Of a stretch of 5,696 nucleotides of DNA, positions 1 to 3,933 are shown one piece after another. The notes under the pieces are model-generated. The model was not told the DNA's origin. It searched no databases and saw nothing but the letters and a program-made list of their open reading frames with translations. The position numbers were made by a program, and so were the translations under genes. Numbering within the stretch: position 1 is the stretch's first letter; each line of letters begins with the position of its first letter. Location: positions 1 to 5,696 of the forward strand of contig URWB01000134.1 in assembly GCA_900551415.1 (NCBI GenBank). The letters run 5' to 3'. This DNA comes from an uncultured Eubacteriales bacterium. GTDB taxonomy: Bacteria; Bacillota; Clostridia; Peptostreptococcales; Anaerovoracaceae.

Positions 1-107
1 ACAGCTTTAATTTTTTCGTTAAGCACATTAGCACCATAGAAATCGACGTCAATCATAAATGCTTCTTTTACGGTGTTATCTTTTGTGAAGATCAGCGCAC
101 GCGAAAT
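1..107 (-). other. AT-rich edge segment with an unrecognised partial open frame
   Basis: The minus strand is open from base 107 to the window edge in a frame different from the radical SAM gene, whose last codons it overlaps. The only in-frame ATG is at 54-56, starting MIDVDFYGANVLNEKIKA and running off the window; the bases before it (GTAAAAGAAGCATTT) hold no convincing Shine-Dalgarno. The first 90 bases are about 33% GC, clearly below the rest, and codons are A/T-ending (AAA, GAA, ATT, AAT, GCT). The peptide reads like real protein, but I recognise no family. It could be the 5' end of a transferred gene, the far side of a recombination or assembly junction, or chance. Confidence 0.2.
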
Positions 108-706
108 TTAACGCCCAGTTTCCGCGCGATATCCCGGCAGTCTTCAATATCCTGCTGCGAGATAGAAAAGCCAACTACGGACATCGTCACATCCGGCACG
201 TATTGTTTGACCTCTTCCGTAAAGCGCAGGATTTCCTCAAATGCGGCCGTACCGTATTTCGGTCTGCACAGTTCATGATATTTCCCTGCGGTCGGCGCGT
301 TCAGACTGATGGAGATCGCATCCAATCTGCCGGCGAATTCTTTTGCGGTCGCTTTTTGGTTGATCAGATCTGCTAAGCCGTTCGTATTGAGCCTTGTCTT
401 TAAGCGACCTTTCAGTGCCTCATCACGTTTTACGAAATCGCAGATTGCGAGCAGACAGTCCAGCCGCTCGGTCGGTTCGCCGTAACCACAGAATACGATC
501 TCGTCATAAGCGAAGAGGTCCTGTTCTGCCAGTTTGGTCAGAAGTTCCTCCTTGCTCGGTTCCCGTTTCAACCAGAGGCTGTCCGCGTCACCCAGAGAAT
601 CCACCATATCGCGGATACAGAACGTGCAGCGGCAAGGGCAGCGATTGGTCATATTCACATAAAGTCCTCCGCCGTAATCATAAAAAACGTCTCCGATGTA
701 TTCCAT
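92..706 (-). CDS. Small radical SAM protein, TatD-associated type
   Basis: A 204-residue radical SAM enzyme of unknown substrate. The N-terminus has the [4Fe-4S] motif CPCRCTFC, with cluster cysteines C23, C27 and C30 in the C-x3-C-x2-C spacing. It is followed by a GYGEPTE segment (74-80), which fills the SAM-contacting GGE position, then LNTNG (106-110) and SISLNA (132-137), which are core beta-strand motifs. The NMTNRC...C.FCIRD opening and the short length match the family annotated as TatD-family-associated radical SAM; that match is from memory. The ATG at 706 is chosen because AAGGAGG (715-721) lies 8 bases upstream. The frame stays open to 772, but that stretch is basic, unlike the family, and would place this Shine-Dalgarno inside the gene. 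No tatD gene is visible in the window. The protein stops abruptly at KFRVR, where homologues as I recall them carry a few more residues, right at a composition break. A soluble cytoplasmic, oxygen-sensitive enzyme is expected. Confidence 0.85.
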   Translation of the reverse strand: MEYIGDVFYDYGGGLYVNMTNRCPCRCTFCIRDMVDSLGDADSLWLKREPSKEELLTKLAEQDLFAYDEIVFCGYGEPTERLDCLLAICDFVKRDEALKGRLKTRLNTNGLADLINQKATAKEFAGRLDAISISLNAPTAGKYHELCRPKYGTAAFEEILRFTEEVKQYVPDVTMSVVGFSISQQDIEDCRDIARKLGVKFRVR

Positions 707-714
707 TTTATCTG

Positions 715-721
715 CCTCCTT
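715..721 (-). promoter_or_regulatory. Shine-Dalgarno site deciding the radical SAM start
   Basis: The minus strand reads AAGGAGG followed by CAGATAAA and ATG (704-706). This near-perfect anti-16S match at 8-base spacing fixes the start at 706 and argues against the longer open frame beginning at 772. Confidence 0.85.
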
Positions 722-816
722 CTTATGGTTTGATCGTTTCTTTGCTGCCGGGCTTCGCATCACACCTGACAACTTCTGTTTACGCTTTTCCTACGCTTAT
801 CTTAATCCTTTTGGCA

Positions 817-855
817 CAAAAAAACAAGCACCGCCTTCTAAGAAGCACAGTGCCT
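817..855 (-). terminator. Intrinsic terminator after rubrerythrin
   Basis: On the minus strand AGGCACTGT (855-847) pairs with GCGGTGCTT (834-826) over 9 positions including G-U wobbles. After a single bulged G (846), CTTC (845-842) pairs with GAAG (838-835) around a TTA loop. The arm is followed by G and seven T (824-818). The hairpin plus T-tract lies about 55 bases past the rubrerythrin stop, in the correct orientation to end that transcript and separate it from the radical SAM gene. I found no convincing promoter between this hairpin and 706, so the radical SAM gene may be expressed partly by read-through. Confidence 0.8.
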
Positions 856-909
856 GCTGATGATCTCTGTCATTATTCTCATAAAGTTGATCGATCCGTC
901 CGCATCTCT

Positions 910-1443
910 CTAATAATTCTCCGGTTTGACCTGAAAAAATGCCTGCATGTGTCCGCAGACCGGACAGATCTGCGGCGCGTCGGCACCCTCATATTCGTGG
1001 CCGCAGTTGCGGCACTGCCACTTGACACGCTCCGGCTTTTGGAATACCTCTTGGTTTTGGATATTATTTAAAAGCGCTGTATAGCGTTCTTCGTGCGTCT
1101 TTTCGATGGCGCCCACCATACGGAACTTCGCCGCGATCTCGGTGAAGCCTTCCGCATCCGCTTCCTTCGCAAAATCATCGTACATGATGCTCCATTCATA
1201 CTTTTCACCGGCAATGCCTGCCAGGAGATTTGCCTTCGTATCGCCGATACCGCCGAGTAGTTTGAACCAGATTTCGGCGTGCGCTTTCTCGTCATCCGCT
1301 GTTTTGGTAAACAGCGCTGCGATCTGCTCATAGCCGTCATTCTTTGCGATATCCGCGTAATAGGTGTATTTATTTCGTGCCTGCGATTCCCCCGCGAACG
1401 CTGCCATGAGATTGGCTTCTGTTTTTGAACCTGCGAATTCCAT
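910..1443 (-). CDS. rbr: Rubrerythrin (NADH peroxidase type)
   Basis: A 177-residue non-haem iron peroxidase that reduces hydrogen peroxide to water in anaerobes, in the cytoplasm. Residues about 1-130 form the ferritin-like four-helix diiron domain. Candidate iron ligands are E19 (AGESQARNKY), E52 and H55 (DEKAH), E80 and E83 (GEKYEW), and E114 and H117 (EKTHEE). Residues 140-177 are a rubredoxin-like FeS4 domain with C144-x2-C147 and C160-x2-C163 (CRNCGHEYEG, CPVCGH), the usual electron entry site. Length and domain order are those of a classical rubrerythrin. The ATG at 1441-1443 has GAGGT about 9 bases upstream. It sits 89 bases after the rlmN stop with its own weak promoter candidate, and is closed by the terminator at 817-855. 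Expression in relatives often responds to peroxide or oxygen; no PerR-type box (TTATAAT-N-ATTATAA) is visible here. Confidence 0.96.
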   Translation of the reverse strand: MEFAGSKTEANLMAAFAGESQARNKYTYYADIAKNDGYEQIAALFTKTADDEKAHAEIWFKLLGGIGDTKANLLAGIAGEKYEWSIMYDDFAKEADAEGFTEIAAKFRMVGAIEKTHEERYTALLNNIQNQEVFQKPERVKWQCRNCGHEYEGADAPQICPVCGHMQAFFQVKPENY

Positions 1444-1498
1444 TCGTTGTACCTCGTTTCATACGGATTTTCTTTTTAGTCTTTGTTCTCGTACGAAA

Positions 1499-1527
1499 AA
1501 TATACACCTCACGAAAAAAAATCAGAA
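1499..1527 (-). promoter_or_regulatory. Weak candidate promoter of rubrerythrin
   Basis: Between the rlmN stop and the rubrerythrin start the minus strand has a -10-like TATATT (1504-1499), five of six to consensus. Seventeen bases upstream is TTCTGA (1527-1522), only three of six to a -35. The spacer contains a T8 run that could act as an UP-like or bent element. Transcription would start near 1492, giving a leader of about 50 bases. No hairpin precedes the T-run, so it is unlikely to be an rlmN terminator, and read-through from rlmN remains possible. Confidence 0.35.
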
Positions 1528-1532
1528 CGTGC

Positions 1533-2588
1533 CTATCCCTTTTCTGCAAGCCGCAGCTGGCCGCAGGCCGCGTCGATGTCATCGCCGAGCTCCCGCCGAA
1601 TGGTCGCCGGAATCCCGCATTCTGTCAGCACCTGCTGGAATCGCAGCACCGCGCCGCGCTCGCTTGTATCGTAGCCGGTTTCTTCCACCTTGTTCAGTGG
1701 AATCAGATTAACATGGCAGAGCATGCCCTGCAGACGTGCCGCCAGCTTTCTCGCGTACTCCGCGCTGTCATTGACGCCTTTGACCAAGGTGTATTCGAAA
1801 GTTACCCGTCTCGCGGTCTTCTGGGTATAATCCCGACAGGCAGAAAGCAGAGTTTCCATCGGGTAAGCCTTGTTGACCGGCATGATTTCGTCACGCATCT
1901 CGTTGCTGACTGCGTGCAGAGAAATGGCAAGATTGACCTGCGGAAAATCCTCCGCGAACCGCGCGATCATCGGCACCAGCCCGCAGGTCGAAACGGTGAT
2001 ATTGCGCATGCTGAGGTTAAGACCGTTTGGATCATGGATGATGTGTAAAAACTTCGCCAGATTCTCATAGTTGTCAAAGGGCTCACCGGTACCCATCACC
2101 ACCACATGGCTGATACGCTGTCCGGTCTCTCGCTGCGCGGCCAGGATTTGTCCTGCGATTTCTCCGGGCGTCAGATTCCGTTTTAGGCCGCCGATGGTCG
2201 AGGCGCAGAAGCGGCAGCCCATGCGGCAGCCCGCCTGCGAGGAAACGCAGATGGAATTGCCGAATTTGTAACGCATAAACACGCTTTCGATCGCGTTGCC
2301 GTCTGCGAGCCGAAAGAGAAATTTTCGCGTACCGTCCAGTTTGGAGACCTGCGTCCGCGGGACATCCAAGGAAGTCAAAAATGCCTGCGCGGTGAGTTTT
2401 TCACGCAGTGTTTTTGGCAGATTATTCATTTCATCAAAGCTTTGCGCGCCGCTGCGAAAGCTGCCGTCTTTCGTGGGACCGCCATAGATCCAGCCGAAGA
2501 TCTGTTTCGCGCGGAACTTAGGCTCGTTTAAGGTTTCCGTCACAAAGCGCGCAAGCTCCTGATATGTCAAATTGCTCAAATTGATCAT
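1533..2588 (-). CDS. rlmN: 23S rRNA adenine-2503 C2-methyltransferase RlmN (also tRNA m2A37)
   Basis: A 351-residue radical SAM methyltransferase that uses two SAM molecules to put a methyl on C2 of A2503 in 23S rRNA. Bacterial RlmN also acts on A37 of some tRNAs. The N-terminal accessory domain (1-95) contains FRAKQIFGWIY. The cluster motif CRMGCRFC gives C121, C125 and C128, and VVMGTGEP (163-170) is the SAM-binding GGE-like element. C342 in DDIDAACGQL corresponds to the C-terminal catalytic cysteine that resolves the protein-RNA intermediate. The partner methyl-accepting cysteine should be C121-adjacent by family numbering, but I cannot place it without alignment. A roughly 10-residue insertion (38-48, GPTKDGSFRSG) follows WIYG compared with typical versions. 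The ATG at 2588 has AGGA 9 bases upstream. It begins 20 bases after the acetyltransferase stop, so co-transcription is likely. RlmN rather than Cfr is favoured by the overall motif set and the housekeeping setting. Confidence 0.95.
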   Translation of the reverse strand: MINLSNLTYQELARFVTETLNEPKFRAKQIFGWIYGGPTKDGSFRSGAQSFDEMNNLPKTLREKLTAQAFLTSLDVPRTQVSKLDGTRKFLFRLADGNAIESVFMRYKFGNSICVSSQAGCRMGCRFCASTIGGLKRNLTPGEIAGQILAAQRETGQRISHVVVMGTGEPFDNYENLAKFLHIIHDPNGLNLSMRNITVSTCGLVPMIARFAEDFPQVNLAISLHAVSNEMRDEIMPVNKAYPMETLLSACRDYTQKTARRVTFEYTLVKGVNDSAEYARKLAARLQGMLCHVNLIPLNKVEETGYDTSERGAVLRFQQVLTECGIPATIRRELGDDIDAACGQLRLAEKG

Positions 2589-2608
2589 TGATTCATTTCC
2601 TTTTGTTT

Positions 2609-3127
2609 TTAAACAGGTTCTGCTGCCAGCTGGTAGGCGATACGCGGTGTGCCGTCAGCAACGTAGATCACGCCACAGCGCTGAAATCCCAAGTGTTCGC
2701 AAGCCTGCTGCATGGAAAGGTTTTTTTCATGTGTGTCCATACGGATCTCAGATACAAGGCTCCTGCAATAGTCCAGACACTCCCGCAGCATGCCCCTGCG
2801 TGTTCCGTCGCTTGCCATTCTGTGAATCGTGCCGTAAGGCTTCTCATTCAACCAGCTTCCGTTTTCAATATATCCGTAAGTTGGGTCTTCACCGATGATA
2901 AAAGAAAAAACACCATGGATGGCTTGTTGCCGATCCGTCTGTTCTTCCGCTTCATCGATCCAGACAAAAAACTGTCCCTGCTCGATATCCCGCCGGATCA
3001 GCTCCGGCGACGGGTATCCGTTTACCCACTGCACGGCATTCCCTTCGCCGCGCATATGCTGCCGACCGGCATCCAGGACCTGCATGGTTCTCTCAAGATC
3101 TTCAATCTCTGCTTCTCTTACGATCAT
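2609..3127 (-). CDS. GNAT-family N-acetyltransferase, substrate unknown
   Basis: A 172-residue cytoplasmic acetyl-CoA-dependent acetyltransferase. The N-terminus (MIVREAEIEDLERTMQVL) is the usual GNAT beta1-alpha1 opening, and GVFSFIIGEDPTYGYI (72-87) is strand beta4-like. HRMASDGTRRGMLRECLDYC (about 102-121) fills motif A, the pyrophosphate-binding turn, with a degenerate R-x-x-G-x-x-R-G in place of Q/R-x-x-G-x-G/A. MDTHEKNLSMQQACEHLGF (about 130-148) is motif B, with the typical N-x-x-M...LGF ending. I recognise this as a subfamily widespread in gut Firmicutes and without a defined substrate; that is recollection. The ATG at 3127 is preceded by AAAGGAG with 7-base spacing. It sits 20 bases after the zinc-ribbon gene and 20 bases before rlmN. 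Ribosomal or small-molecule acetylation are both open. Confidence 0.88.
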   Translation of the reverse strand: MIVREAEIEDLERTMQVLDAGRQHMRGEGNAVQWVNGYPSPELIRRDIEQGQFFVWIDEAEEQTDRQQAIHGVFSFIIGEDPTYGYIENGSWLNEKPYGTIHRMASDGTRRGMLRECLDYCRSLVSEIRMDTHEKNLSMQQACEHLGFQRCGVIYVADGTPRIAYQLAAEPV

Positions 3128-3147
3128 ACGCTGACTCCTTTTTACCT

Positions 3148-3597
3148 TTATTCCGCGTTTTCATCCAGTCTGCGTCCGCATTTACGGCAGAACGTGTAAG
3201 TTTCCTTCACCGGCGCGCCGCAATACGGGCAGAAATTGTTTTCACCCTGCGGTACGGCATGAATCCGTTCCTCCCGCGATCCCGGCGTTTCGGCATCTGT
3301 TTGTCCGGCACTGTCGGCTTTGACGTTCCTGCCGAATCTTTCGTTCAGCGGGTCCGCTTCTTCCCCCTCATCGACAATGTCGAACGCGGAGTATCGCTGT
3401 TCTCCGGTGGCGTTATTCATATTGTAGATCACGCCGACGATCGCTGTCACAACGAAAATAATGCCAAACGCGGCAAAAAAGATCGGCGCGCCCATCTGTA
3501 CAGCCATAATGGTCCAAAATATGCCGAAAATCACAGCGCCGATCCCGGCGATCCCGCTCATCATCGATGGGCCTCTGCCTGGTTTGATACTTTTCAT
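3148..3597 (-). CDS. Small two-helix membrane protein with C-terminal zinc ribbon
   Basis: 149 residues, function unknown. A short basic N-terminus (MKSIKPGRGP) leads into two hydrophobic segments, about 14-34 and 37-58, predicted to form a helical hairpin in the membrane. Next comes a polar acidic stretch with RYSAFDIVDEGEEADPLNE (68-86), which resembles a conserved patch I recall in clostridial relatives. The C-terminus is a zinc ribbon, C123-x2-C126 and C137-x2-C140 (FCPYCGAP, FCRKCGRR), of the kind found in many small regulatory or scaffold proteins. The start at 3597 is chosen because GAGGA lies just upstream (3601-3605, tight 4-base spacing) and the ATG overlaps the mtnN remnant's TGA. 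An alternative ATG at 3564, with GAGG 7 bases upstream, would remove the basic tail. The open frame beyond 3597, up to 3711, is a shadow of the mtnN remnant. It heads the surviving genes of the operon. Confidence 0.75.
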   Translation of the reverse strand: MKSIKPGRGPSMMSGIAGIGAVIFGIFWTIMAVQMGAPIFFAAFGIIFVVTAIVGVIYNMNNATGEQRYSAFDIVDEGEEADPLNERFGRNVKADSAGQTDAETPGSREERIHAVPQGENNFCPYCGAPVKETYTFCRKCGRRLDENAE

Positions 3598-3757
3598 CTT
3601 TCCTCGTCCCCCTTTTCCATCTTTCGCAAGGCTTGCATCACGATCTCGGCGGCCTTGTCCGCTGCTTTTTTTCAAACGTCGCATAGTCCTCCTGCGTGCC
3701 GCCGTCCGCAAGGTCGGAAATACAGCGGATGATCCCGATCGGCACCTGATTCTTGCA
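3594..3757 (-). pseudogene. mtnN: 5'-truncated, frameshifted MTA/SAH nucleosidase remnant
   Basis: Reading from 3757 the minus strand gives CKNQVPIGIIRCISDLADGG and then TQEDYATFEK. This is the C-terminal part of 5'-methylthioadenosine/S-adenosylhomocysteine nucleosidase. It includes the R-x-I-S-D-x-A-D signature, whose first Asp is the catalytic acid in the family. At the A7 tract (3666-3672) the family-like reading moves to the -1 frame and continues AADKAAEIVMQALRKMEKGD to a TGA at 3594-3596, overlapping the next gene's ATG. Only about 54 codons remain of a family of roughly 230. Upstream is an in-frame TAG (3764-3766), then promoter and terminator DNA, so the N-terminal three quarters are gone. 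Intact MtnN cleaves MTA, SAH and 5'-deoxyadenosine in SAM by-product recycling. The identification rests on motif recognition. A sequencing error could explain the indel but not the missing 5' part. Confidence 0.8.
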
Positions 3758-3768
3758 CCTCTGCTACT

Positions 3769-3797
3769 ATTCTAATCTATCCGCCTTTTTTTGTCTA
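3769..3797 (-). promoter_or_regulatory. Sigma-A-type promoter of the zinc-ribbon/GNAT/rlmN operon
   Basis: The minus strand has TAGACA (3797-3792), one mismatch from TTGACA. After exactly 17 bases comes TAGAAT (3774-3769), one mismatch from TATAAT. Transcription would start near 3762, just before the mtnN remnant, and run through the zinc-ribbon protein, acetyltransferase and rlmN genes. It lies about 60 bases past the ileS terminator, the expected place for a new transcription unit. Confidence 0.65.
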
Positions 3798-3857
3798 CCG
3801 ATTTATAACAAACTTCTCCTACGCTGCAGAACCGGACCGAATCGCACAACACGCAGG

Positions 3858-3894
3858 CAAAAAAGATACAGCACGAGTTTTCCATGCTGTATCT
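3858..3894 (-). terminator. Strong intrinsic terminator of ileS
   Basis: On the minus strand AGATACAGCATG (3894-3883) pairs with CGTGCTGTATCT (3875-3864) around a 7-base loop GAAAACT, a 12-bp stem with one G-U wobble. It is followed by a T-run (3863-3859). The wobble pairs only in RNA made from the minus strand, which fits termination of ileS 40 bases beyond its stop codon. Confidence 0.92.
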
Positions 3895-3933
3895 CAATCT
3901 CAGCTCATCTTCGCTGATTTTTTCGTTTCTTTG

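Noticed and set aside
707..772. Upstream extension of the radical SAM frame to an ATG at 772
   Set aside because: The stretch encodes a basic, non-family leader and runs through the AAGGAGG ribosome binding site that serves the ATG at 706.
791..830. Possible promoter for the radical SAM gene (TTGTTT, 17 bases, TAAGAT)
   Set aside because: Matches are 3/6 and 4/6 and the -35 overlaps the terminator T-run, so it is no better than chance in AT-rich DNA.
394..1071. Plus-strand open frame of 225 codons
   Set aside because: It lies antisense to the radical SAM gene, the terminator and rubrerythrin, has no recognisable motif, and its reading is explained by complementary codon bias.
1425..2048. 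Plus-strand open frame of 207 codons
   Set aside because: It is antisense to rlmN and the rubrerythrin leader; the composition is arginine- and histidine-rich as expected for a shadow, with no Shine-Dalgarno or domain.
3598..3711. Upstream extension of the zinc-ribbon protein frame to an ATG at 3711
   Set aside because: The arginine-rich 38 residues are an out-of-frame reading of the mtnN remnant, whose proper frames give clear nucleosidase sequence.
3902..3920. Short hairpin TCAGC/GCTGA after the ileS stop
   Set aside because: Only 5 bp with an 8-base loop and no T-tract directly after it on the minus strand; the real terminator is the 12-bp stem just downstream.
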